Assembly (NCBI GenBank): GCA_038114465.1
Contig: JAYNQW010000013.1
Coordinates: 35,789-99,788, forward strand
Reading direction: 5' to 3'
Origin: CALINB01 sp938045325
Lineage (GTDB): Bacteria; Pseudomonadota; Alphaproteobacteria; Rhodospirillales; CALINB01
DNA length: 64,000 bases
Shown piece by piece: positions 1 to 6,866 of this stretch; positions within the stretch are counted from its first letter, which is position 1, and every line of letters starts with the position of its first letter. Below the pieces are notes generated by a model that saw nothing but the letters and a program-made list of their open reading frames with translations, was not told the DNA's origin and ran no database searches. Position numbers and translations under genes: made by a program.

Positions 1-1
1 G

Positions 2-451
2 GCTTCCATGGTGCAATCTAACCTTGCCGGGGCGAAATGTTTATTCGAGCATAATGCGACGGCATGTACCGACGTGACCGGCTTCGGGTTGCTCGGCCAT
101 TTGGTCGAAATGGCGAAGCCGTCGGGTGTGGACGTGGAACTCGACCTAAACGCGGTACCGATCCTCGATGGCGCGTTGGAAATGGTTCAAGCGGGGATTT
201 TTAGCTCGCTGCAGCCGCAAAATATTCGTTTGCGCCGGGCCGTTCGAAACGGTGAAGAGGCCGGTAAGGATCCGCGCTATCCGTTGATTTTCGATCCGCA
301 AACCGCGGGCGGCTTGCTCGCCAGTGTCCCCGGTGAACTGGCCGAAAGTTGCGTCGCGGCGTTACGGAAACTCGGCTATCCGCATACAGCGATAATCGGC
401 GAGATTACCGAGCAAAGCGATCACCTCGAGCCGATCATTGTAAAAATTTAA
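2..451 (+). CDS. selD: Selenide, water dikinase (selenophosphate synthetase), C-terminal part, cut by the window edge
   Basis: The reading frame is already open at base 2, so the 5' part lies outside the window; the ATG at 8 is internal. The enzyme makes selenophosphate from selenide and ATP, the selenium donor for selenocysteine and for selenosugar formation. Visible SelD hallmarks are the ACTDVTGFGLLGHL motif (near residue 19) and DPQTAGGLL (near residue 97), both in the C-terminal AIRS-like half. The N-terminal catalytic Cys/Sec loop is not in the window. Some alphaproteobacterial SelD proteins carry an N-terminal NADH-dehydrogenase-like domain, which cannot be tested here. The SenB and SenA genes lie 0.7-1.7 kb downstream, so this copy may act as the SenC of a selenoneine cluster, also serve selenoprotein synthesis, or both. 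Family assignment is firm; the pathway assignment is inference. Confidence 0.9.
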   Translation, partial: ASMVQSNLAGAKCLFEHNATACTDVTGFGLLGHLVEMAKPSGVDVELDLNAVPILDGALEMVQAGIFSSLQPQNIRLRRAVRNGEEAGKDPRYPLIFDPQTAGGLLASVPGELAESCVAALRKLGYPHTAIIGEITEQSDHLEPIIVKI

Positions 452-469
452 ATTTCGAAACATAAAAGA

Positions 470-502
470 CTCAAAGAGGCGTTTTGCGGACGCCTCCTTG
501 AG
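470..502. terminator. Bidirectional hairpin terminator between selD and the hsp20 gene
   Basis: A 13-base arm at 470-482 pairs with 490-502 with one mismatch around a 7-base loop; the arms contain GAGGCGT and ACGCCTC. It sits between the convergent ends of selD and the small heat-shock gene. Read on the minus strand the hairpin is followed by TCTTTTATGTTT, which suits a terminator for the heat-shock gene. On the plus strand the following run is only moderately T-rich. Confidence 0.6.
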
Positions 503-515
503 TGCTCAAGCGTTG

Positions 516-1082
516 TTATTTTGCTTTGATGCCAATTTTGCGGTGGCTCTCTTGTGCCTTAGCCGATTTTGGCAGGGTTATTTTCAGTACGCCTCTCGAG
601 AATTCGGCGTCGATTTTTTTGTCATCCACATCCGCCGGTAATCGAAAGGATCGTTGAAACGAGCCGAAATGCCGTTCCATGACGTGGTAATCCTTTTTCT
701 TTTCTTCTTTTTCTGACTTCTTTTCGCCTTTCAGGGTCAGGATGTCGTCCCGTAACGAGAGTTCAACGTCCTTCTCGTCAATTCCCGGCAGTTCCACGGA
801 AATTTCGTAGGCTTTATCCGTTTCTTCCACATCGGTTGACGGTCTGGCCGCCGTGCTCTTGTTCGGCGGGCCGTATAGGCTAAACGGGTTGATATCAAAC
901 AGGCTCGGCATGCGTCGCTGATCGCTTGCCGAGACGTCCGCAAACTGATCGAAAACTTTATTCATTTCTTCGCGTAAATGCTGGAAGGGGTGGTCCCATC
1001 CAACGCCGATCGGAATCGGCCGGTTTCCTGTTGCGCCGCCTGAACTTTTATTGGCGGCAATGTTTCCAGCTTGGGGTGCCAT
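516..1082 (-). CDS. Small heat-shock protein, Hsp20/alpha-crystallin family
   Basis: A 188-residue ATP-independent holdase chaperone of the cytoplasm. The N-terminal ~75 residues are variable and low in similarity, as is usual. The alpha-crystallin domain begins near ARPSTDVEETD and contains VELPGIDEKDVELSL and the conserved GVLKITLP near the C-terminus, followed by a short Lys-rich tail. A lysine/glutamate-rich insertion (GEKKSEKEEKKKDYHV) lies in the loop between strands, typical of class A bacterial Hsp20 proteins. The ATG is preceded by GGAGGG on the minus strand at good spacing. The gene stands alone between selD and senB and converges with selD. A perfect short palindrome lies about 30 bases upstream of the start and may be its control site. 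Nothing ties it functionally to selenium metabolism. Confidence 0.92.
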   Translation of the reverse strand: MAPQAGNIAANKSSGGATGNRPIPIGVGWDHPFQHLREEMNKVFDQFADVSASDQRRMPSLFDINPFSLYGPPNKSTAARPSTDVEETDKAYEISVELPGIDEKDVELSLRDDILTLKGEKKSEKEEKKKDYHVMERHFGSFQRSFRLPADVDDKKIDAEFSRGVLKITLPKSAKAQESHRKIGIKAK

Positions 1083-1110
1083 AATTACCCTCCAATAACC
1101 ATTGTTGACA

Positions 1111-1125
1111 ATAAACTCAGTTTAT
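1111..1125. promoter_or_regulatory. Perfect 15-bp palindrome upstream of hsp20
   Basis: ATAAACT-C-AGTTTAT is a perfect inverted repeat 29 bases upstream of the hsp20 start codon. The position fits an operator or a promoter-proximal element. It does not resemble the CIRCE element (TTAGCACTC-N9-GAGTGCTAA) or a sigma-32 promoter that I can recognise. Its role is inferred from symmetry and position only. Confidence 0.35.
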
Positions 1126-1178
1126 CTTTTCCGGCCAACGAAAGTGTTTGACGAAAATCAAAAATGGAAAATTTTAAA

Positions 1179-2129
1179 TTAGAATTTTGCCAGCACCCGA
1201 CGCCAACTGTCCCGTTCCTTGGTCGGGGTGAATTTGTTGGCGATTTTTTTGCTGCGCTGGGTCAGGGCGCCTAAGTACCTTGGGTCTTGTTCGGCCCGCA
1301 GCAGAAGTTTTTGCAAGGCTTGCGTGTTTTTAACCGCGTAAATGCCGGGGTGGTCTTTGCCGATCAAACCGATGTTGCCAGGGATATTCGACGCGATGAT
1401 CGGCACGCCGGCAACGGCAGCCTCGGAGATGACGTTTGCACCGCCTTCCATGACCGAGCTCATAACCATGACATGGGTTTTTTGATATTCCCGGCGCACG
1501 GCGGCATAAGAAACTTCGCCGCGCCATGTATAGCGGGGATTGCGTGCCATCTCTTCGCGCGCCTTTTGTGCCCAGGATTCATCGTGGGCTTTGCCGAGTT
1601 GTGTTACGCGTAGCCGCGAGTCCGCCGGGACGTCACGCACGGCATAAGCCGCCCGCAAGGGATCCTTCTCCATGCGCAAGTGACCGACCACGCAGACATC
1701 GAAATACCGCTTACGCGGCTCGCGTGGCCCCGGTAAGGGTTGTGCGAATTGGTGAATCACGTCGAGTTTGCTGCGAAAGCGTTTGGGTATATCCTGATGA
1801 ACGAGGTCGTGCAGGCAGACTAATTGATCGGCGAGCTCCATGGAGCGGTTGCAGATTTTCGGATGACTTTTCTGGAAGCGGTAAATATCTGTGCCCGTTA
1901 AGGCGACGATCAACGGACGCCTTGGGTAGCGCAGGTGAAAGCGTTCGATGGACTCGGCGCTGCGCCAGGCATGTAAAGCAATCATCGCATCGAACGGCTT
2001 ATCGTTGTAGGTTTCGGCAATCGAAACCTGGTGGCCCAGTTCCCGGATCAGGCGGGCCCACCGTACAGCGGTATTGCGGTTGCCGGATTTGGACTGTTTT
2101 TTCGCTGGTGTAATAAGGTTAATCTTCAT
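1179..2129 (-). CDS. senB: Selenosugar synthase SenB (glycosyltransferase family 4-like)
   Basis: A 316-residue GT-B glycosyltransferase that matches the SenB family (the former TIGR04348 glycosyltransferases). In the described pathway SenB joins selenophosphate and UDP-GlcNAc-type sugar to give a selenosugar, the selenium donor for selenoneine. The N-terminus MKINLITPAK followed by GNRNTAVRWARLIRELGH is the characteristic opening. The C-terminal donor domain has SSVMEGGANVISEA, the E-x7-E-like sugar-nucleotide site. A GTG at 2150 would add seven residues, but the ATG at 2129 fits the family start. The gene is divergent from senA with only 27 bases between start codons, so promoters must overlap or lie inside the opposite gene. 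Identity is supported both by the family motif and by the adjacent SenA. Confidence 0.85.
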   Translation of the reverse strand: MKINLITPAKKQSKSGNRNTAVRWARLIRELGHQVSIAETYNDKPFDAMIALHAWRSAESIERFHLRYPRRPLIVALTGTDIYRFQKSHPKICNRSMELADQLVCLHDLVHQDIPKRFRSKLDVIHQFAQPLPGPREPRKRYFDVCVVGHLRMEKDPLRAAYAVRDVPADSRLRVTQLGKAHDESWAQKAREEMARNPRYTWRGEVSYAAVRREYQKTHVMVMSSVMEGGANVISEAAVAGVPIIASNIPGNIGLIGKDHPGIYAVKNTQALQKLLLRAEQDPRYLGALTQRSKKIANKFTPTKERDSWRRVLAKF

Positions 2130-2156
2130 GGGACCTAGAATAAAGGCCACATCCCA

Positions 2157-3458
2157 ATGACTGCAAGCGTTGCCACCACCGATCTTATCGAATTATTGCA
2201 TGATGCACGTTCACGTACGCTTGAGCTGGTGACCGACTTAAGCGATGAGCAACTGATTCCGCCGAAACTTGAGACGGTCAACCCGCTGCTGTGGGAAATC
2301 GGGCATGTTGCTTATTTTTACGAATACTTCATTTTGCGCAAGCTTTATGGCTATGAGCCGATCATCGGCAACGCCGATGAGATTTATGATTCCATCAATA
2401 TCCCCCATGACGTGCGCTGGGATTTGCCGGTGCTGAGCCGCGAGGAAACCCATCAATACTTGGAGAATGTCTTAAATGCATTGGTCGACCGCTTGGAAGG
2501 CGATGCGGCGAGCGAACAGGACAGTTTTATTTATCAATTCGGTGCCTTTCATGAAGGCATGCATGATGAAGCGTTTCTATGGGCGCGCCAAACGTTCGGC
2601 TATCAAACGCCGGTCTTGAAGAATACTATTGCTAACAGCGGCAGTGGCGGCGCCTTAGACGGTTTTGCGGATGTTCCCGGCGGTGAGTGGATGTTGGGCA
2701 GCCCCAAGGACGCAGCCTTTTTATTTGATAACGAAAAATGGGCGCACCCGGTGAACGTCGCGCCGTTTCAAATTTCGCGATCCGCCGTAACCAATGCCGA
2801 ATTCGTCGCTTTTGTTGAAGACTCGGGCTACCAGCGCAACGAATTTTGGAGTGACGAAGGATGGCAGTGGCGAAAAAAAACAGGTGCCGAGCATCCGGTT
2901 TATTGGCGCACGAAAGGGCCGCTGAGTTGGTCGGAACGCCGCTTCGATCAATGGCGGCCGCTCTCGCCGGACAACGCGGTCATTCATGTGTGTGCTTATG
3001 AGGCCGATGCATATTGCCGCTGGGCCGGGGTTCGTTTGCCGAGCGAAACGGAGTGGGAAGTTGCGTGTTTGGCTTTGCCCGACGGAGATGGGTTTACCGA
3101 TGACGGCCGGACTTATCCTTGGGGTAAAGAGAAGCCGGCCGCAGCGCAGGCCAATCTCGATGCGGTGCGGTTGGGGACTATCGATGTGGGCGCGCTTACG
3201 GACGGCGACAGTCCGTTCGGCTGCCGGCAAATGATCGGCAATGTTTGGGAATGGACCGCGAGTCCGTTCGGGCCTTTTCCCGGGTTCGCGCCGGATTCTT
3301 ATGAAGATTATTCGCAGCCCCTATTCGGCGATACGCGGGTGTTGCGGGGCGGAGCCTGGACGACGCGCTCGCATTACGTCAATGGCAAGTACCGAAATTA
3401 CTTCGAGCCGCACCGGCGTGATGTCTTCGCCGGTTTTCGGGTGTGCAAGGACGCTTAA
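2157..3458 (+). CDS. senA: Selenoneine synthase SenA-like (EgtB-related nonheme iron sulfoxide/selenoxide synthase)
   Basis: 433 residues with the EgtB architecture: an N-terminal DinB_2-like four-helix domain (about 1-150) and a C-terminal formylglycine-generating-enzyme fold (about 165-433). Iron-ligand candidates are visible at His50 (LLWEIGHVA) and in the HX3HXE motif His132-Glu-Gly-Met-His136-Asp-Glu138. The FGE part ends with LRGGAWTTRS, YRNYFEP and FAGFRVC, typical of EgtB/OvoA/SenA. The family couples a thiol or selenol donor to histidine betaine using O2. The neighbouring SenB-type gene and SelD argue for SenA (selenium donor) rather than EgtB (gamma-glutamylcysteine or cysteine donor). 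No EgtD-type histidine methyltransferase is in the window, so histidine betaine must be made elsewhere or imported. The EgtB/SenA distinction rests on context. Confidence 0.82.
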   Translation: MTASVATTDLIELLHDARSRTLELVTDLSDEQLIPPKLETVNPLLWEIGHVAYFYEYFILRKLYGYEPIIGNADEIYDSINIPHDVRWDLPVLSREETHQYLENVLNALVDRLEGDAASEQDSFIYQFGAFHEGMHDEAFLWARQTFGYQTPVLKNTIANSGSGGALDGFADVPGGEWMLGSPKDAAFLFDNEKWAHPVNVAPFQISRSAVTNAEFVAFVEDSGYQRNEFWSDEGWQWRKKTGAEHPVYWRTKGPLSWSERRFDQWRPLSPDNAVIHVCAYEADAYCRWAGVRLPSETEWEVACLALPDGDGFTDDGRTYPWGKEKPAAAQANLDAVRLGTIDVGALTDGDSPFGCRQMIGNVWEWTASPFGPFPGFAPDSYEDYSQPLFGDTRVLRGGAWTTRSHYVNGKYRNYFEPHRRDVFAGFRVCKDA

Positions 3459-3474
3459 CGGTTATTCAATTCAG

Positions 3475-3556
3475 CCTTATCCTGAGCCGTGCGCTCTCCT
3501 TCGACTGGGTCTTTGGTCCGCTCAGGATGTGGCGCGCGTGTCGAAGGAAAATGAGG
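3475..3556. repeat. Dispersed intergenic palindromic repeat, copy 1
   Basis: A stem-loop-rich segment with TCCTGAGC, CTCAGGATG and GTCGAAGG elements, matching the copy at 38785-38951. It lies between the convergent senA and cupin genes and extends the senA 3' untranslated region. No coding potential is seen. Confidence 0.7.
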
Positions 3557-3575
3557 CTGTGTTTAAGAATTTGCG

Positions 3576-4049
3576 TTAATACGGCGTGCCGTCTTTGCGC
3601 ACGAAGACTTCTTTTCTGTCAATCAAGCGTTTTTCCATGTCGACATCGGCGTAGGTGACTTCATCACCGGGCATGCGATCGCCGACTTCGAGATAGAGTG
3701 CATCCTGGCCGGACCGGTTGACGATGCAGTGCCCGTTCGCGCTGTTGGCTTTAAAGCCGGCCGCCAATCCCGGCGTCAGGACCTGTTCGCCTTCGTCGGT
3801 GATAAGCGTCAGTTCGCCTTCGAGAACGTAAATAAACTCGTCCGATTTGGTGTGCCAATGGCGGATGGAGGATTCCGTGCCCGGGCTCATGCGTACCAGA
3901 TTGACGCCGAAATTCGTGAGGCCTAACGCATCGCCCAGCGCGCGTTTCTCGCGTGATTCGGACGCGCCCTGCATTTCTTTCGGATAGCGCGTGCCGGTTT
4001 TAACGGGCACATCACCGGGGTTGAGCGCGGGATGTTTTAAGTCTGACAT
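3576..4049 (-). CDS. Cupin-domain protein
   Basis: A 157-residue single-domain cupin. The conserved barrel carries the metal-site motif 1 as HWHTKSDEFIYVLEGELTL (His at about 63 and 65, Glu at about 69) and a motif 2 region with GHCIVN (near residue 106). Such proteins bind a divalent metal and act as small dioxygenases, isomerases, decarboxylases or sensors; this one has no specific assignment. It is the last gene of the long minus-strand catabolic operon, 16 bases after the SDR gene, which suggests a role in the same pathway or in sensing its substrate. The ATG at 4049 gives the expected full cupin length. Confidence 0.8.
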   Translation of the reverse strand: MSDLKHPALNPGDVPVKTGTRYPKEMQGASESREKRALGDALGLTNFGVNLVRMSPGTESSIRHWHTKSDEFIYVLEGELTLITDEGEQVLTPGLAAGFKANSANGHCIVNRSGQDALYLEVGDRMPGDEVTYADVDMEKRLIDRKEVFVRKDGTPY

Positions 4050-4065
4050 GTATTCAGTCCTTATA

Positions 4066-4821
4066 TTAATGCGCGAAATACTTCATGCCGCCGTCGACAT
4101 GAAACAATTCGCCCGTGATATAGCGCGCCACGGGCGAGGCGAGGAACACAATCAGGCACACCAAATCTTCCGGTTCGCCGAAATAGCCGAGCGGGATGTT
4201 TTCCTTGGAAAACGCGGCTTGGTCTTCTTCCGTCGGATGGCGTTTGATGATTTGCTCGGTTTTGATGCGCCCCGGCGAAATGGAGTTAATCGTGATCGCG
4301 TCGGGGCCGACGATGCGTGATAAGCCCTTGGCCCAAGCATGCACGGCCGATTTCGCCGCGTTGGCGATATTCACGGCCTTGGGTTCTACACTGCCGGTGA
4401 TGTTGATGATCCGGCCGTATTTATTTTTCTGCATGACCGGGACGATTCCCGTCGTCAGGCGGCGCAACGCCGTGAAATTGAGCGTCATGCCCTCGATCCA
4501 TTCTTCTTCCGGCGCATCCCACTTGGTCGGGCGTGAGCCGCCGGCGGAGTTCACAAGCACATCGATTCCGCCCATGGCCTTGCAGGCGGCTTCGCGAATC
4601 GTGTCCGGGGCATCGTTTGCCGTAACATCGGCCACAATAATGTGGGGACGTTTATGTCCGGCACCTTCGATGCGGTCGGCCAGCGCGTTCAGCAGATCTT
4701 CCCGGCGCGCCACGACCGTGACGTCACAACCTTCGGCGGCCAGCATTTCTGCAGCACATTCGCCGATCCCCCGGCTCGCGCCGGTTACCAAGCATCGTTT
4801 GCCTTCGAGTTTCAGGTCCAT
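4066..4821 (-). CDS. Short-chain dehydrogenase/reductase family protein lacking the catalytic Tyr
   Basis: 251 residues with a clear Rossmann fold: TGASRGIG near residue 14 for NAD(P), DVTAND, a NSAG segment at 91-94, and a C-terminal GELFHVDGGM. The usual YxxxK catalytic motif is altered: the active-site strand reads TGSVEPKAVNIANAAKSA, so the Lys is kept but Ala stands where Tyr is expected. Many SDRs of this variant occur next to acyl-CoA catabolic genes, so it may use another acid/base residue or have a non-redox role. It is co-directional with the acyl-CoA dehydrogenase gene 24 bases upstream and is preceded by AAAGGAC as ribosome site. Substrate unknown. Confidence 0.85.
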   Translation of the reverse strand: MDLKLEGKRCLVTGASRGIGECAAEMLAAEGCDVTVVARREDLLNALADRIEGAGHKRPHIIVADVTANDAPDTIREAACKAMGGIDVLVNSAGGSRPTKWDAPEEEWIEGMTLNFTALRRLTTGIVPVMQKNKYGRIINITGSVEPKAVNIANAAKSAVHAWAKGLSRIVGPDAITINSISPGRIKTEQIIKRHPTEEDQAAFSKENIPLGYFGEPEDLVCLIVFLASPVARYITGELFHVDGGMKYFAH

Positions 4822-4845
4822 TCTATTTGTCCTTTGTGTTGATCA

Positions 4846-6063
4846 TTAATCTTTGAGCAGGTCGCGCGCGATGATATGGCGCTGAATTTCGTTGGTGCCG
4901 CCGCCGATTTGGAAATGCCGGACGTAGCGGTAAAACAATGTCAGCGGCAGTTCGCTGGATTCGCCCATGGCGCCGTGAATTTGTATGGCATGATCGAGGC
5001 AGCGCGAGCCCCAATCGCTGGCGCACATTTTTACCATGGCGGCCTGCACGCGTACGTCCTCGCCGGAATCCGCGCGCGACGCCATTTCATAGAGGATCGA
5101 GCGCAAGGCGGTGATGTCGGTGTACATGTCGACCAGTTTCCATTGGGTCGCCTGGCGTTGGGAAATGGGCCGCCCGAACGTGACGCGCTGTTTCGACCAC
5201 TCGATACACATATCGTAGGCGCGCTGCATTTTGCCGAGCGAGTAGGGGCCGCGCATCAGCCGGTCGTGAATGGTGAGCCATTGCTGGCCGAGCGAAAATC
5301 CCTTGCCAACCTCGCCGAGGACATTTTGTTCCGGCACCCGGCAATCATCATAATGAACGATGTACGTCGTCGGCGTCGGGCCGAGCCAGGTCGAAATACC
5401 CGGCTCTTCAATGGTGACGCCGGGATTATCGCGATCAACGATGAACATCGTGATGCCGCCGCGTTGGCGTTTTTCCGGGTCGGTCACGGCTTGGGTCAGC
5501 AGAAAGTCCGCTTCGGCCGCTCCCGAAATCCACATCTTGGTGCCGTTCAAAACCCAGTCCTTGCCGTCTTTGACGGCCGATGTTTTCATCATGCCGCCGG
5601 GATCTGAGCCGGCCTGCGGTTCGGTTTGCGCGAAGCAATGAACCTTTTCGCCCTCGATGGTGGGCGTGAGGTACTTGTCGACCTGCTCACCTTCGCAGTT
5701 GTACAAAATGTTCGGTACGTTCACGAACGGGAACGGCACAGCGGTATACATAAACTGCTCGACCATCACCATCTGCGCGAGCATGGATAGTTTCATGCCG
5801 CCGTGGCTTTCCGGCACCATCAGGTACCAAAGGCCGGTTTCCTTCGCCATCTTAAACAGCCGGTCGGTGGTTTCTTTCGGGAACGCCTTCTTGAGGTTCG
5901 TGATCGGCTGCAGGCCGTAACCCGCGTGCGGACTTTTCAGGTAATCCGGTTCGAGCGGCATGATCTCCTGCTCGACGAATTTCCGGGCCATGTCCCGGTA
6001 TTCGATAATATCGGGCGGTAGTTGAAATAGACCGCGATCGGCATCCGGTGAAGTGTCGTCCAT
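4846..6063 (-). CDS. Acyl-CoA dehydrogenase family protein
   Basis: A 405-residue FAD flavoprotein that would oxidise an acyl-CoA to the 2,3-enoyl-CoA, passing electrons to ETF. Visible features are the N-terminal helical domain, the middle beta domain with CFAQTEPQAGSDPGG (flavin-contact region, near residue 138) and WVLNGTKMWISGA, and the C-terminal helices with QRVTFGRPI and GGGTNEIQRHIIARDLL. The position that holds the catalytic Glu of medium-chain enzymes (the E of YEGT) reads GGGT here, so the base would have to come from another position, as in the isovaleryl or long-chain subclass. An RBS GGGGAG precedes the ATG. It lies inside the catabolic operon, between the two SDR genes. Confidence 0.9.
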   Translation of the reverse strand: MDDTSPDADRGLFQLPPDIIEYRDMARKFVEQEIMPLEPDYLKSPHAGYGLQPITNLKKAFPKETTDRLFKMAKETGLWYLMVPESHGGMKLSMLAQMVMVEQFMYTAVPFPFVNVPNILYNCEGEQVDKYLTPTIEGEKVHCFAQTEPQAGSDPGGMMKTSAVKDGKDWVLNGTKMWISGAAEADFLLTQAVTDPEKRQRGGITMFIVDRDNPGVTIEEPGISTWLGPTPTTYIVHYDDCRVPEQNVLGEVGKGFSLGQQWLTIHDRLMRGPYSLGKMQRAYDMCIEWSKQRVTFGRPISQRQATQWKLVDMYTDITALRSILYEMASRADSGEDVRVQAAMVKMCASDWGSRCLDHAIQIHGAMGESSELPLTLFYRYVRHFQIGGGTNEIQRHIIARDLLKD

Positions 6064-6078
6064 TTGTTTATTCTCCCC

Positions 6079-6855
6079 TTACCAGGCGGTGACGCCGCCA
6101 TCGACGGATAAAATCGCACCGGTGACGAAGTTGGACGCATCCGACGCAAGAAACACGGCGGGTCCTTTGAGGTCGTCCGGTCCGCCGGGACGGTGCAACG
6201 GAATTTCGGCCAGGATTTGCTCCTTACGTTCTTCGTAACGGCCTTGGTTGCGGCTCGCGAGGAAGAAGCCCGGCGCAATGGCATTCACATTAATATTATG
6301 CGGCGCCCATTTGACGGCGAGGTCGCGGGTCATGTTGACGATGGCGCCTTTCGATGTGTTGTAGGACAGCGAATTGTGCACCTTGGGATTTTTGCCGCGC
6401 AGCCCCGACACCGACGCGATGTTGATGATCTTGCCGCGTTTCTGCCCGATCATCACCCGGCCGAAGATTTGTGAGCATAAAAACGTGCCGGTGATATTGA
6501 GGTCCATGACGTATTGCCACTTCTCCAAGGGTGTTTCTTCGGGTGGAGCAAACCAGGCGCGCCCGGCGTTGTTGGCCAACACGTCGGCGCGGCCGAATTG
6601 ATCCATCACCGCGTCCTTGAGCTTTTCAATTTGATCTTCTTTCGAGGCATCGCACGCCATGGCGAGGACCCGCACGCCGAGCTTTTCGATTTCGTGGGCC
6701 GCCTCCTCGCACTTTTCCACTTTGCGCGAGCAAATCACGACATGCGATCCCGCTTCGGCGAAAGCTGTCGCCATTTGCTTGCCGAGGCCCGCGCCACCGC
6801 CGGTGACGATGCTGACACGGTCTTTGAGGCTCATGAGTTCTTGTACGGTGGACAT
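6079..6855 (-). CDS. Short-chain dehydrogenase/reductase, classical type
   Basis: 258 residues, classical SDR with all catalytic features: cofactor loop TGGGAGLGKQ near residue 18, NNAG at 93-96, active-site Ser in INIASVSGL, and YNTSK (Tyr-x3-Lys). The Ser-to-Tyr gap is somewhat longer than usual because of a KNPKVHNSLS insertion. The C-terminus is GAILSVDGGVTAW. It likely oxidises a 3-hydroxyacyl-CoA or a related alcohol in the operon's pathway; in operon order it follows MmgE/PrpD and precedes acyl-CoA dehydrogenase. The gaps on both sides are 11-15 bases, supporting one transcript. Exact substrate is not predictable. Confidence 0.9.
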   Translation of the reverse strand: MSTVQELMSLKDRVSIVTGGGAGLGKQMATAFAEAGSHVVICSRKVEKCEEAAHEIEKLGVRVLAMACDASKEDQIEKLKDAVMDQFGRADVLANNAGRAWFAPPEETPLEKWQYVMDLNITGTFLCSQIFGRVMIGQKRGKIINIASVSGLRGKNPKVHNSLSYNTSKGAIVNMTRDLAVKWAPHNINVNAIAPGFFLASRNQGRYEERKEQILAEIPLHRPGGPDDLKGPAVFLASDASNFVTGAILSVDGGVTAW

Positions 6856-6866
6856 GATTTTTCTTC

